64,000 nucleotides of DNA, taken from contig NZ_CP028561.1 of assembly GCF_002165255.2 (NCBI RefSeq), positions 124,001 through 188,000 on the forward strand, read 5' to 3'. Both the position numbers and the translations under genes were made by a program. The DNA is from Acinetobacter sp. WCHA45 (GTDB lineage: Bacteria; Pseudomonadota; Gammaproteobacteria; Pseudomonadales; Moraxellaceae). A model generated the notes under the pieces. The model was not told the DNA's origin. It was given only the letters and a program-made list of their open reading frames with translations, and made no database searches. Positions 47,749 through 56,761 of this stretch are shown here, piece after piece. The first letter of the stretch is position 1. Each line of letters begins with the position of its first letter.

Positions 47749-48609
47749 ATGAAGAAAGTTCTTGGTATCTATCAAAATAAAAATATGCACTGGGTTGGTG
47801 ATGGTTTCCCTGTGTACAATTTGTTTTCTTATGATCGTTTGGGACAAGCGATTAGCCCATTTTTACTTTTAGATTATGCAGCGCCGTACCGTTTTGAACC
47901 AACAACTGCTCAACAAGGAGTGGGTACCCATCCGCACCGCGGTTTTAAGACCGTAACGATTGCCTATCAAGGTGAAGTGACACATAAGGATTCAAGTGGT
48001 GGCGGTGGTACAATTAAAGCTGGTGATGTGCAATGGATGACAGCTGGAGGTGGTGTTCTACATCAAGAATTTCATTCCCCTGAATTTGCTCATCAAGGTG
48101 GTTTGTTTGAAATGGTACAACTATGGGTAAATTTGCCAGCTCATTCGAAAATGACGCCTGCAAAATATCAAGCTATTGAAGCAACAGATATCCAAAGCAT
48201 TCACTTGGATGATGTAGGGAGTGAATTGCGTGTGATTGCTGGGCAATATCAAGAGACAATTGGCGCAGCTACAACATTCAGTCCAGTCAATGTTTGGGAT
48301 GGTAAAATTGTGGCGGGTCAAGCACACACGTTTTATGTGACCGAAGGACATACCACATTGTTGGTGCTACTTTCTGGTGAGGTGATTTTAAATGATGCTC
48401 AACACATTGCAGCACCAAGCTTGGTTGTACTGAGCCGTGAAGAAATTGATTTTAAGATCAAGGCTGAGCAAGACAGTAAATTCTTGATTTTAACAGGTCA
48501 ACCTTTGAATGAACCGATTGAAGGTTATGGGCCATTTGTTATGAATAGCAAAGCTGAGATTAAAGATGCGATCAATGATTTCAATCGTGGTAAATTTGGC
48601 AGCATGTAA
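47749..48609 (+). CDS. Pirin-family bicupin protein (YhhW-like)
   Basis: A 286-residue bicupin. The N-terminal cupin carries the metal-binding histidines in GVGTHPHRGFKTVTIAYQGE and GGVLHQEFHSPEF. Between them lies GGGGTIKAGDVQWMTAGGG, the usual pirin segment. The C-terminal cupin (about residues 175-260) is the pirin_C part with LLSGEVILNDAQHIAAPS. Some relatives dioxygenate quercetin, others act in redox sensing; the physiological role here is unknown. A GGAG Shine-Dalgarno (AATAGGAGAAACTAAATG) fits the start. It is monocistronic, closed by the hairpin at 48644-48676. Confidence 0.88.
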   Translation: MKKVLGIYQNKNMHWVGDGFPVYNLFSYDRLGQAISPFLLLDYAAPYRFEPTTAQQGVGTHPHRGFKTVTIAYQGEVTHKDSSGGGGTIKAGDVQWMTAGGGVLHQEFHSPEFAHQGGLFEMVQLWVNLPAHSKMTPAKYQAIEATDIQSIHLDDVGSELRVIAGQYQETIGAATTFSPVNVWDGKIVAGQAHTFYVTEGHTTLLVLLSGEVILNDAQHIAAPSLVVLSREEIDFKIKAEQDSKFLILTGQPLNEPIEGYGPFVMNSKAEIKDAINDFNRGKFGSM

Positions 48610-48643
48610 AGCTTAATTTTCCTTATATACAGACACATATAAC

Positions 48644-48677
48644 AAAGCCCATAACTCCTTTAAAGTTATGGGCTTTC
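48644..48677 (+). terminator. Hairpin terminator after pirin gene
   Basis: AAAGCCCATAACT (48644-48656) and AGTTATGGGCTTT (48664-48676) form a perfect 13-bp stem with a 7-base loop; the T-run is short (TTT) but the stem is strong. Confidence 0.72.
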
Positions 48678-49045
48678 GCTATAAGGCTCTCTATTGATTG
48701 TTTTAATATTAGGTCACTTATTATTATCCAGTTTGTTACGTGACTCGATTCTGATTATTATTTAATCACAATAGCGCTAAATTTCAGCTTTGCAAAGTCC
48801 CTAACAGGGTAAAAATGGAAAAATAAAGAATGTTATGTATATTTATTTAATGTATAAAAAAATATAGTTAATATTATCATTGATTTAAGCTTAAAATAAG
48901 AAGTGTGTTAAAATGTAACAATAAGTGAATGGACACATTAAGACAAAAGTTTAGCTTAAATGCAGAATATGGTATTTTTTAATACCGTATTTAGGTTAAC
49001 TATCAGTCATAATCAAGAAAAATCATCAACTGATGGGACATAATT
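48678..49045. other. AT-rich leader region of the FAD oxidoreductase gene, with a 10-bp hairpin
   Basis: No gene is visible. At 48967-48990 ATATGGTATT and AATACCGTAT form a stem with one G-T pair around TTTT, ending 55 bases before the TTG start at 49046. It may be an operator or a 5'-UTR hairpin. The rest is AT-rich, with TTTAAGCTTAAA near 48885-48896. Confidence 0.5.
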
Positions 49046-50344
49046 TTGGATATTGCAATTATCGGCAGTGGTATGGCAGGACTTGCCTCAGCCAGAATCC
49101 TACATGATGCAGGACATAACGTAACGATATTCGAAGCACTTGCTGGGCGCGGCATGGACAGTCACAGTATAGACTTTGATGGGGGCTTAATTGATGCACC
49201 ATTACGTGTGATGAACCCAAAACTTTGGAAAAATACTTTAAGTTTAGCCAGCTATTTGGGAATAGAAACGTTCCCTGTGCGTACATTTATGGCTTGTAGT
49301 TGGTTATTTGAAGATAAAACAGATACTTGGCTAACAACTTCACGTAGCCGAATTGGAAATTTCCCAATTATTAATAACCGTAAAGGGATACAGCAATATG
49401 GCTGGCGTCTGGTAAAAGGGATGCTACAACTCAAAACAGCTGTACATCAATTTTTCAAATCAGATAATCAAGACATCACCCTAGCTGAGTTCATGAATCA
49501 ATACCATATTGAGGAAGTGTTCTGGCATGGTACGGTAATGCCAGTGCTTTATACCATTTGCACATGCCATCCAAAAACGATTGGTGAGTGGCCAGCCAAG
49601 CCCCTATTAGAATTTATTCGCCAACTCACAGAAGGTGAAGCTTTATTGCGAATGAAAGGGGGAACACCTGCACTCGTGAATCGACTCATTGATGGAATTA
49701 CTATCCATAGTGGCTCACCTGTTGAAAAAGTAGAAGAACAAGGCGATAAGATTTTGGTAGAAAATGGACAAGGTGCAAGCCAATTGTTCGATCGAGTTGT
49801 TATTGCAACACCAACACCAGCCATTGAAAATTTTCTCAAGCAACCACAATTTGCAGATGATATTGCATTACTGAAAAAGTTCCGTTTTGAACAAGGTGAT
49901 TTGGTTATTCACACCGATCCAATCGTGATGCCACAACGCCGTAAAGATTGGGCAGTATTAAGTTATATGATGGATCGGAATTTTAGCCGCCAGCAATTCA
50001 CTGTGTGGATTAATTCAATCGAACCAAGCCTAGTCGGCAAAAATGCCGTATTCCAAACTTGGTGCCCTGTAATTGATATTGACCCTAAGAAAATTATTTC
50101 TAAGGTACAGCTCACCCGTGCTGTTGTTGATTCAGAGACAGTTGCATTGAATAAACAAATTCAAAAACGTCATTTAGACCTCAATCGTAAAGTGTTTTAT
50201 TGTGGTTCGTGGTCATGTGATGGATTACCAATTTTAGAATCTGCGGTGACCTCGGCGATGCATATTTCTGAAATTTTAGGTGCGCCATTGCCTTTCGTTG
50301 GGCTTAAACCGAAAGTTTCAGTTGCGCCAGAACTGGGTTATTAA
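49046..50344 (+). CDS. NAD(P)/FAD-dependent oxidoreductase
   Basis: A 432-residue flavoprotein. The N-terminal Rossmann motif, IAIIGSGMAGLASARILHDA with the acidic residue in VTIFEA, is intact, and FDRVVIATPTPAIENFL is the second FAD-binding strand near residue 250. The C-terminal FYCGSWSCDGLPILESAVTS matches the amine-oxidase/phytoene-dehydrogenase-like closing motif. The start is a TTG after GATGGGA; no in-frame ATG exists nearby. A SAM methyltransferase gene begins two bases after its stop, so they form a two-gene operon. Similar pairs act in lipid modification, for instance near cyclopropane-fatty-acid synthases, but the substrate here is unknown. Confidence 0.78.
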   Translation: MDIAIIGSGMAGLASARILHDAGHNVTIFEALAGRGMDSHSIDFDGGLIDAPLRVMNPKLWKNTLSLASYLGIETFPVRTFMACSWLFEDKTDTWLTTSRSRIGNFPIINNRKGIQQYGWRLVKGMLQLKTAVHQFFKSDNQDITLAEFMNQYHIEEVFWHGTVMPVLYTICTCHPKTIGEWPAKPLLEFIRQLTEGEALLRMKGGTPALVNRLIDGITIHSGSPVEKVEEQGDKILVENGQGASQLFDRVVIATPTPAIENFLKQPQFADDIALLKKFRFEQGDLVIHTDPIVMPQRRKDWAVLSYMMDRNFSRQQFTVWINSIEPSLVGKNAVFQTWCPVIDIDPKKIISKVQLTRAVVDSETVALNKQIQKRHLDLNRKVFYCGSWSCDGLPILESAVTSAMHISEILGAPLPFVGLKPKVSVAPELGY

Positions 50345-50346
50345 AT

Positions 50347-51174
50347 ATGGCTTACTCCAAGCAAGGATGGATTGAGAAAGTTTTCGGACATAAATATGCA
50401 ATAGATGCAAAACGTCTCGGAGATGATTCTCTACTTGCTTGGAGTAATTTAGGTTATTGGCAGAACCAATATGATGATTACCCACAGGCTTGCCAAAGCC
50501 TAGCGGATCAAATCGCTGCTTCTATTCAACTCAAACAATCTGATCATGTTTTAGATCTGGGCTGTGGACAGGGAGCAAGTCTTTTACATTGGCTTAGGTA
50601 TTATCAGATTCAACAACTCAGTGCGGTTGAGCTACAGCCAGAATATGCCAAACGAATTCAAAAACAATTAGCCCAAGTTCAAATTCATTGTGGATCATTT
50701 TTGAATTTAAACGCACTGCAACTTTTAAATTTATTTGATGTAGTGCTGTGTATAGATGCAGCTTATCACAGTGATTTGAATTCATTTCTCAATTCGACAT
50801 CTTTGGTTTTGAATTCAAAAGGTCGAATTGCATTTCATTATTTGATGTGGTCAGATGCTTGGCGAGAGTGTTCAAATTTAAAAAAACAACAATACCGTTA
50901 TTTGCTCAAAAGCGCTGATGTAAATTGGCAAAATTTAATGGGTGAACAACAATTAACACAAAAGCTTATACAAAAAGGATTTACCCAGATTGAAATTCAG
51001 GATTTTTCCGAACCTGTTTTAAATGGTTTTGCTGTCTATATTGAAAATAAGAGAAAACAAAGGAAACATTTTGACTTGGCACAATTAAAAATTGATATGA
51101 CAGCAAAGTTATGTAGAAAACTCTATCAAGATGGTTTAGTGCATTATATTCAGGTCAGCGCAGTTAAAAATTAG
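50347..51174 (+). CDS. Class I SAM-dependent methyltransferase
   Basis: A 275-residue methyltransferase. The SAM-binding motif I is DHVLDLGCGQGASLLHWL near residue 73, followed by the acidic strand LSAVELQPEYAKRI (motif II) and FDVVLCIDAAYHSDLNSFL (post-motif region with the YH pair found in lipid and small-molecule methyltransferases). The Asn- and Lys-rich C-terminal end is typical of AT-rich genomes. It is coupled to the upstream FAD oxidoreductase by a 2-bp gap, so the two probably act on the same molecule. The acceptor is not identifiable. The transcript ends at the hairpin 51180-51215. Confidence 0.82.
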   Translation: MAYSKQGWIEKVFGHKYAIDAKRLGDDSLLAWSNLGYWQNQYDDYPQACQSLADQIAASIQLKQSDHVLDLGCGQGASLLHWLRYYQIQQLSAVELQPEYAKRIQKQLAQVQIHCGSFLNLNALQLLNLFDVVLCIDAAYHSDLNSFLNSTSLVLNSKGRIAFHYLMWSDAWRECSNLKKQQYRYLLKSADVNWQNLMGEQQLTQKLIQKGFTQIEIQDFSEPVLNGFAVYIENKRKQRKHFDLAQLKIDMTAKLCRKLYQDGLVHYIQVSAVKN

Positions 51175-51179
51175 GCAAT

Positions 51180-51216
51180 AAAAAAGGCTTAATCTTTAAA
51201 AGTAAGCCTTTTTTGA
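51180..51216. terminator. Bidirectional terminator between methyltransferase and tRNA-Thr
   Basis: AAAAAAGGCTTA and TAAGCCTTTTTT arms, loop of 12 bases; both strands carry T-runs, serving the plus-strand operon and the minus-strand tRNA. Confidence 0.85.
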
Positions 51217-51222
51217 ATTTGA

Positions 51223-51298
<76 letters not shown>

Positions 51299-52009
51299 AA
51301 CGTGGCGATAATTCTACAGAATCTATTTAAAAAAACAAGCGAAAAAATGAGCAAACAGATAAATTTAATTTGATTGTTGATTTTTTATCAATTCCCCCCA
51401 AATTGACCGCAGTAAATTCCAATCAATCAATGGTTTTAAATAGCTTTCAACCTAGGATTTGAAGCTAATTCCATGGAAATTTGGGGGTCAAAATTTGGCT
51501 GATTCTGATTTATACCGACAAATATACCGACAAAGTTGTCGGTATACTACCGTTATTCGCCGTAGTGTATTGGGCATAAAAAAAGCCTAAACCCTTTAGG
51601 TCTAAGCTTTTCAGACATCGTCGGATGTCGTCTGAAATAATCTTGGCGAGAGAGGGAATAAACTTTTTAATTTAAATATATGATAATTAATGGAACTTTT
51701 AAATAGTATTTTTTATTTTACCCCCAGTTATACCCCCAACTACATGAAGGTAGGGACGCTGAATCGCCAAGGGAAAAATTTACATCGAGGCTCACCTCTG
51801 CTGTTCTTAATTATACATGAATTTCTATTTTCCCTTAAGTATCTTAAAGATGAGCCGCTAGACACCTGCAACAGTAAGATCAATTGTTTGGTGAATAACA
51901 TCCAGTATAAATATTTTCTTCCCAGAACGTCTTTTAAAACTGGGACTATATTCCCAGTTTTTGTAGAAAAATAGAAATACATTCCGTATGCGGGTAAAAT
52001 TAAAAGTAT
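51299..52009. other. Non-coding junction between tRNA-Thr and the mobile island
   Basis: No credible gene is found in these 711 bases. At 51511-51546 TATACCGACAA occurs twice in tandem and is then inverted, giving an 11-bp palindrome TATACCGACAA-AG-TTGTCGGTATA at 51523-51546. A second stem, TTCAGAC...GTCTGAA, lies at about 51612-51638, and paired ACCCCCA blocks near 51720-51740. These look like an attachment site or remnants of a recombinase-binding region. No integrase gene is present in the window. Confidence 0.5.
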
Positions 52010-52270
52010 TTATTCATCATCCTCAGAGAACATGCTCTCAATCTGATCCCAGTCGGGTAGAGTGTGTTTCTTTTCAGTGACTTCAAATTGTAAGCCAACA
52101 GCATCCAATACATGTTCAAAAATATAAAAAGCTCCAGTAAAACGTCCATTCTCAATTTCGGAAATAGTGGTTTTATTGATTCGTATCAATTCAGATAACT
52201 TTAGTTGTGTGTATCCGAGAGATTTTCTTGCTGCACGTACTTTTTTGCCAATCTTAGCTCCACTTGCCAT
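52010..52270 (-). CDS. XRE-family (HipB-like) DNA-binding protein
   Basis: A small helix-turn-helix protein of 86 residues from the ATG at 52270, which has GAGAG six bases upstream; an ATG at 52300 would add ten residues but sits inside a 16-bp palindrome. The Cro/cI-type HTH is IGKKVRAARKSLGYTQLKLS, then INKTTISEIENGRF. The C-terminal end is acidic (IESMFSEDDE). This is the size and form of an antitoxin or autoregulated repressor. It lies 133 bp downstream of the Fic gene on the same strand. No hipA follows. It may pair with Fic or be an independent regulator. Confidence 0.75.
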   Translation of the reverse strand: MASGAKIGKKVRAARKSLGYTQLKLSELIRINKTTISEIENGRFTGAFYIFEHVLDAVGLQFEVTEKKHTLPDWDQIESMFSEDDE

Positions 52271-52292
52271 AGTCTGCTCTCGGGTTAATAAG

Positions 52293-52308
52293 TTAGCCAT
52301 ATGGCTAA
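52293..52308. promoter_or_regulatory. 16-bp perfect palindrome, operator-like, ahead of the XRE gene
   Basis: TTAGCCATATGGCTAA is a perfect palindrome located 22 bases upstream of the preferred XRE start codon. Such sites are typical autoregulatory operators of small Cro/HipB-type repressors. Binding by the adjacent gene product is inferred. Confidence 0.6.
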
Positions 52309-52403
52309 TTTAATTAATTGATCTACTATAAATAAGAAACATTTCTATTGTAGGTATGAATATGCACTGTAGTAAAAACTCAGATAGTTTACTTGAGCTA
52401 CGT

Positions 52404-53519
52404 CTACGAATTGCTATAAGGGCTAAATTGGTTTTCATTACTGGTTACGAGGTGCAAAAGCTTTGGATGTAGAAATAACTTTTCCTTGCCAACAGCGATT
52501 TCTTCTAGCACTCCTAACTCAACTAATTTCTTTAGATAGGTGGATGCAGCTTGCCTTTTGGCAATGCCTTTGTCCACCAGATTAGAAATACGGCAATAGG
52601 GTTGTTCAAAAATTACATCAACTAATTCCCTTGAGTAAATCTTTTCAGCATGGTTTTTAATGTATTCGATGCTATGTTCATGCAATTGTTGGATCGCTTT
52701 GATTTTGGCAATTGTCCATTCACTACTATTTTTCACTGCCTGTAGCATGAATAAAATCCATTCTTGCCAATTTTCTTGTGTAGTTACACTCAATAGCAGT
52801 TCGTAGTATCTAGCTTTATTTTGACTGATAAAACGGCTCAGATAGAGGGTTGGCAAGGTGAGTAGTTGCTGATCCATCAAATACAGAATATTGAGAGTTC
52901 GTCCTGTACGCCCATTGCCATCAACAAAAGGATGAATGGCTTCAAACTGATAATGAGCAATTGCCATTTTGACTAATGGATCGATGTCTTCGTTGTAATG
53001 TAAAAATTGATCTAGGTTTGATAACAGGTTACGGATGGTTTCCTGCCCATAGGGTGGCGTGTAAATTACCGTCCCTGTGTAGCTATTTTTCAATGCTGTG
53101 CCTGTAGTTGCACGGATATCCAAATCCACACCTTTAATCGTTTGACATATTTCGATAGCGGTACGTGTATTTAGAGGACGTTCTGAAATGGACTGCATAC
53201 CTTTATAGAGTGCCGTTCGACACCTTAAGGCTTCTTTTGTGGCGTGGTCAGCTTGATCATCATGACCGTGTGCGTGCTGGAATAGCTTGTCTGTAGTGGT
53301 GACAATATTCTCAATTTCAGAGCTGTCCTTTGCTTCCAATAGGGAAATGATATTAATCAGGATCGTTTGGTTCGGGATAAGTTCGCCTGCCTGCTTTAAC
53401 TCAGCCAATGCTGCTCTGGCTTCAATACATAGCTTGAGTACTGTCTTGGTCTCTACATCCTGTTCAGGTGGTAATGGGGGGAGATCGTTATATGGTTCAG
53501 TTGCTTTCCATTGGGTCAT
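52404..53519 (-). CDS. Fic-domain protein, class II (N-terminal inhibitory motif)
   Basis: Fic proteins transfer AMP or related groups to target hydroxyls. The 371-residue protein has the Fic_N-type opening EPYNDLPPLPPEQDVETKTV, an N-terminal inhibitory helix motif SSEIEN (residues 66-71, the S-x-x-x-E-N rule of class II Fic proteins), and a complete active-site motif HPFVDGNGRTGR at 196-207 with catalytic His196. A winged-helix-like C-terminus, EQPYCRISNLVDKGIAKRQA followed by AASTYLKKLVELGVLEEI, probably binds DNA or a partner. The ATG at 53519 is preferred to one at 53573 inside the upstream repeat array. Activity and autoinhibition are expected; the target is unknown. Confidence 0.9.
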   Translation of the reverse strand: MTQWKATEPYNDLPPLPPEQDVETKTVLKLCIEARAALAELKQAGELIPNQTILINIISLLEAKDSSEIENIVTTTDKLFQHAHGHDDQADHATKEALRCRTALYKGMQSISERPLNTRTAIEICQTIKGVDLDIRATTGTALKNSYTGTVIYTPPYGQETIRNLLSNLDQFLHYNEDIDPLVKMAIAHYQFEAIHPFVDGNGRTGRTLNILYLMDQQLLTLPTLYLSRFISQNKARYYELLLSVTTQENWQEWILFMLQAVKNSSEWTIAKIKAIQQLHEHSIEYIKNHAEKIYSRELVDVIFEQPYCRISNLVDKGIAKRQAASTYLKKLVELGVLEEIAVGKEKLFLHPKLLHLVTSNENQFSPYSNS

Positions 53520-53542
53520 CGTATTTATTCCAGTATTTATTG

Positions 53543-53645
53543 TTATGTCGATACGAATAGGAAAAATCGACATGAGCGTAAGTTATGTCGATAGCATAAA
53601 CATGATAGGAGGTTATGTCGATAAAAATTAAAAAAATCGACATGA
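53543..53645. promoter_or_regulatory. Array of five ATGTCGAT motifs upstream of fic
   Basis: TTATGTCGATA occurs at 53543-53553, 53583-53593 and 53613-53623; the inverted form ATCGACATGA occurs at 53566-53575 and 53636-53645. The five sites fall within 103 bp between divergent fic and the 920-codon gene and form two head-to-head pairs with AT-rich spacers. It looks like a cooperative operator for an island regulator. It is not a CRISPR array: spacers are 12-30 bases and irregular. Confidence 0.7.
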
Positions 53646-53876
53646 CTGATGTTGATGGCATAATCGAATGATGATTTATCTAATGGAATAATAGATGTTT
53701 AAAACTGGATAATTTTGTTTATTTTATTGGAATTTTAATCTAGATTTTTTATATTTTAAAGTGTATAGCATAGAAAATACCTACGTTATATGTAGTATAT
53801 TAGCTAAATATTTATCTGTTTACTAAAGGCTATCAGGTTTTATTTTACAGAGTTATTAATTGTATTGAATCAATAG

Positions 53877-56639
53877 GTGGATGACGTGTATACAGACCGA
53901 CCGAAACATGCTGGTACCTATCCTAAGAGTTACGATTCAGATGTGTATTTGATCAGGGATGAAGATCTTTTTCGTCTCTTGAAAAAAAGATATGACCATA
54001 AATGGGCAAGCTACAAAGATCGCAGTAAAAAGATTTCTGAGGGCATTTTTTTTGAAACTATATGTCTATTGGAGAATCTAGAACGTCAGCTTGGCTTGGT
54101 TTATGACAGAGCCTATCCTACACGGGATGAATTTTTCGTTGCCCAAGAACATGGCGATGAACAAAGACTAAATCAGATTATAAGGTTTTATGAAGAATTG
54201 CGTGTTGAGCGTGACTTAATTGATTGTGCACGACCAACGCACTTTTTTAGTAAGAATGTAAAATCCTATATTGCGTACCTTACGAAGTATCCTGATTCTC
54301 CTTTTTGGAAAAAAGGGGGTGAGTGGAAAGTTGAAACATTTCCCCACGAAGCTATTTTTGATTTCTTCGAGAAGTATTTGGGTGGTGTACATGTAGGGCA
54401 GACAGAACCAATAACTTTGATTGAGGAGTCAGCAGTAGAAAAACAGTCTGAGTTAGATGAAATAAGTCAACAACAGAAACTTGCTGAATCGGAAAATATA
54501 AAAAAGATCGATCCAGTAGCAGTCGAGCTATTTGCTGATGAAATGAAGATAGATGTTTTTGAAAAGTTTGAAAAAGGTAAAAATCAATTTAATCAATTTC
54601 TGGCAAAACATAAGTCATTACGTGTAATGTGCCTTGAGATCAAATTGACACCACAAGAAACTACAATAAAAAAGATGTGGGTTACGTTAGGCAAGAAGAG
54701 GGATGGTTTACAAGGTTGTTTTCGTTTACTGGCGGATAGGTATGGTTTGCTTGCTGAGTATTCACGTATTGAGATTGGACAAAATGCAAGCCTTATTTTA
54801 CAGTGGGTATTATTGTTTAAAGGCCATGGTTCGTTGGATTTAAGAATGGTTCGGGCAGCTATCCAACAAGAATTAGAATTACAGATGAATGCTAATGACC
54901 ATTGGGGTACTGAGCCTTTTAAAGTTGATATACGTGATTTGGGGCGCCTGTTCCACTTGGTGGATAGTAAATACAAAGATGTCATTAAGGCACGTTCTAA
55001 GTCAGAAAGGCAGGCATTTGAATATTGGGTACTTGGCTACTTATATTGTGTTGATTATTTCCTTAAGCCTAATCTCTCATGCATAGCTGATAGTCCTTAT
55101 GTGGATAGACATGATGAACATTCTGTTTCGCTAGGGATAATTGAAAGACCTCCTGTTAATAATCAGAGTATCAGTCATCGGCAACATCAGACCAAAACGG
55201 AAATTGAAAGAATTGATAATTTTATTGATTTGGACTTCAGTACTGAAAGTAAGAAGATTTGGAAAAATAATAATTTACCAAAAAAGGCCAAAGATGATTT
55301 AAAGCTGTTAGCATTACTTTATTTGCAATACAAAAACAAGTTGCCTATAGGGTGGAGAGAGCAGGAGAACTGTGTACAGTTATTAGTATCTATTGAGCAT
55401 TTCATGCGGTTGATCCAGCACAACCCAATTCAGGCATTGATTGAAGAATATTTGCCACAAAGTCAGATTGAAAAATCGCCCTTGAAATGTTTATCACAGC
55501 AAGCAAAGCAGTATTTGGTGATAGGGCAACAGTTAAATCAACTTGGTCTTAGTTTAATAGAACAAATAAGGGACTTAGCCTATGTTGGGTGGCGGGTAAG
55601 AGTATTTCTGCGCCTGTTTGTGGAGAATCCATGGAGTTTTCAGAAAAGTTTGTCTGGGGTAGATAATCTTAAGTCATATCTGACCCGTTTTAAGGATGTA
55701 GAATATTATCGTGCTAAAACTTTAAAAGGGGAACCTATCTTATTTGACATTGAAAAACAGGAAGTAGTTAGTGTCAAACGCAATCAAGCTAAAGCAAAAT
55801 ATTATTTAAATAAAGCAATCAAGCACGATGTATTTGCTTTTCGGATGGAGTTTTCCTATCAACCAAATGAAGCTTTTACCCCAACGGAGAATGTTACAGC
55901 GTTTAATGCGTTGCTTACAGACTTTTTAAAAAATTTGAACCGTACCAGAAAAATCAGTGGTGAGAGTCTAGTTGCTTATGTGGGTACACGTGTATTTATA
56001 GATAATGTGCTAAATGCTGATATTACAATGATTTTTAGTGCTAAGAATTTATTGGATTATGATGATCAGAAAAATAAAGTTCATATGGTTGAAACCAGCA
56101 CAAAGGTAAGTGAGTACTGGAAATTCTATATTTCTACAAAAGAGCAAAAAATTTCTAAGAATAAAAAAGCATCAGCAGCCACACGACCAAACTACATGAA
56201 TGTTTTTAAAGATGGGAATCTTAAAGCTGAATCATGCCAATTGATAACATCTGGGAACCCTTCCGATATTTTACTTATTAGATATCATGACAGTAAAACA
56301 TTAGGGTTGTTCAAAGCTGAAATTGCAGATTTTTATTCGGCTCATGGGCTGTTGTGCCGATGGAAATTTGATGTGCTAGAAAATCTTATCCCGAGTGAAG
56401 AAAGTGATCGTAGTAAAAATATGGATCAGTTTTTGAAAGGGCATGTAGTTTCAGATAAAAGAAAACAATCAAAACCTAAACAGGCAACTACTTTAGTTCA
56501 GTCAAAAATTGAGGAAGCTGAGAGTGTCGATCAGCAACATGTTGATAAGAAAGAGCAAGTAATTTCCTCTGATGACCTTAGATCTAAATTCATTCAACGG
56601 GTTCTTGATGCGGTAGAGAGTAGTAAATGTGATATCTAG
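53877..56639 (+). CDS. Large island protein, unknown; C-terminal segment resembles a Gp2-type replication core
   Basis: A 920-residue protein I cannot assign to a named family. The start is a GTG at 53877 with only a weak purine stretch upstream. Residues 1-170 are mostly helical and charged (LLKKRYDHKWASYKDRSKKI). A Glu/Gln/Lys linker lies around 185-215. Residues 225-425 and 440-640 form two further predicted globular parts. Residues 650-760 follow the same order of elements as the Gp2/YagK-YfjJ-like protein encoded downstream: a strand HDVFAFRMEFSYQ, a helix, a strand ESLVAYVGTRVF, then LNADITMIFSA where Gp2 has its HCH strand, then VSEYWKFYI. The catalytic histidines are absent. The acidic C-terminal tail is Ser/Asp/Lys rich. 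A replication or DNA-handling role is inference. Confidence 0.65.
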   Translation: MDDVYTDRPKHAGTYPKSYDSDVYLIRDEDLFRLLKKRYDHKWASYKDRSKKISEGIFFETICLLENLERQLGLVYDRAYPTRDEFFVAQEHGDEQRLNQIIRFYEELRVERDLIDCARPTHFFSKNVKSYIAYLTKYPDSPFWKKGGEWKVETFPHEAIFDFFEKYLGGVHVGQTEPITLIEESAVEKQSELDEISQQQKLAESENIKKIDPVAVELFADEMKIDVFEKFEKGKNQFNQFLAKHKSLRVMCLEIKLTPQETTIKKMWVTLGKKRDGLQGCFRLLADRYGLLAEYSRIEIGQNASLILQWVLLFKGHGSLDLRMVRAAIQQELELQMNANDHWGTEPFKVDIRDLGRLFHLVDSKYKDVIKARSKSERQAFEYWVLGYLYCVDYFLKPNLSCIADSPYVDRHDEHSVSLGIIERPPVNNQSISHRQHQTKTEIERIDNFIDLDFSTESKKIWKNNNLPKKAKDDLKLLALLYLQYKNKLPIGWREQENCVQLLVSIEHFMRLIQHNPIQALIEEYLPQSQIEKSPLKCLSQQAKQYLVIGQQLNQLGLSLIEQIRDLAYVGWRVRVFLRLFVENPWSFQKSLSGVDNLKSYLTRFKDVEYYRAKTLKGEPILFDIEKQEVVSVKRNQAKAKYYLNKAIKHDVFAFRMEFSYQPNEAFTPTENVTAFNALLTDFLKNLNRTRKISGESLVAYVGTRVFIDNVLNADITMIFSAKNLLDYDDQKNKVHMVETSTKVSEYWKFYISTKEQKISKNKKASAATRPNYMNVFKDGNLKAESCQLITSGNPSDILLIRYHDSKTLGLFKAEIADFYSAHGLLCRWKFDVLENLIPSEESDRSKNMDQFLKGHVVSDKRKQSKPKQATTLVQSKIEEAESVDQQHVDKKEQVISSDDLRSKFIQRVLDAVESSKCDI

Positions 56640-56761
56640 TAATAAATATGAAGCGGAAAAATAGTATTGAGCCTGAAAATGCAATTTTGATATTAATTTT
56701 ACATAACTTAATGATTATTTGAGCGAAATCAGCTCAGTCTAATCATTGAGGAGAATTCAGA

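Noticed and set aside
51690..51982. Overlapping 80-95 residue ORFs on both strands in the tRNA-proximal junction
   Set aside because: No recognised domain, overlapping opposite frames and no convincing ribosome-binding site; more likely chance frames in non-coding DNA.
53543..53645. CRISPR array near fic
   Set aside because: Repeats are only 8-11 bp, occur in both orientations, spacers are irregular, and no cas genes are present.
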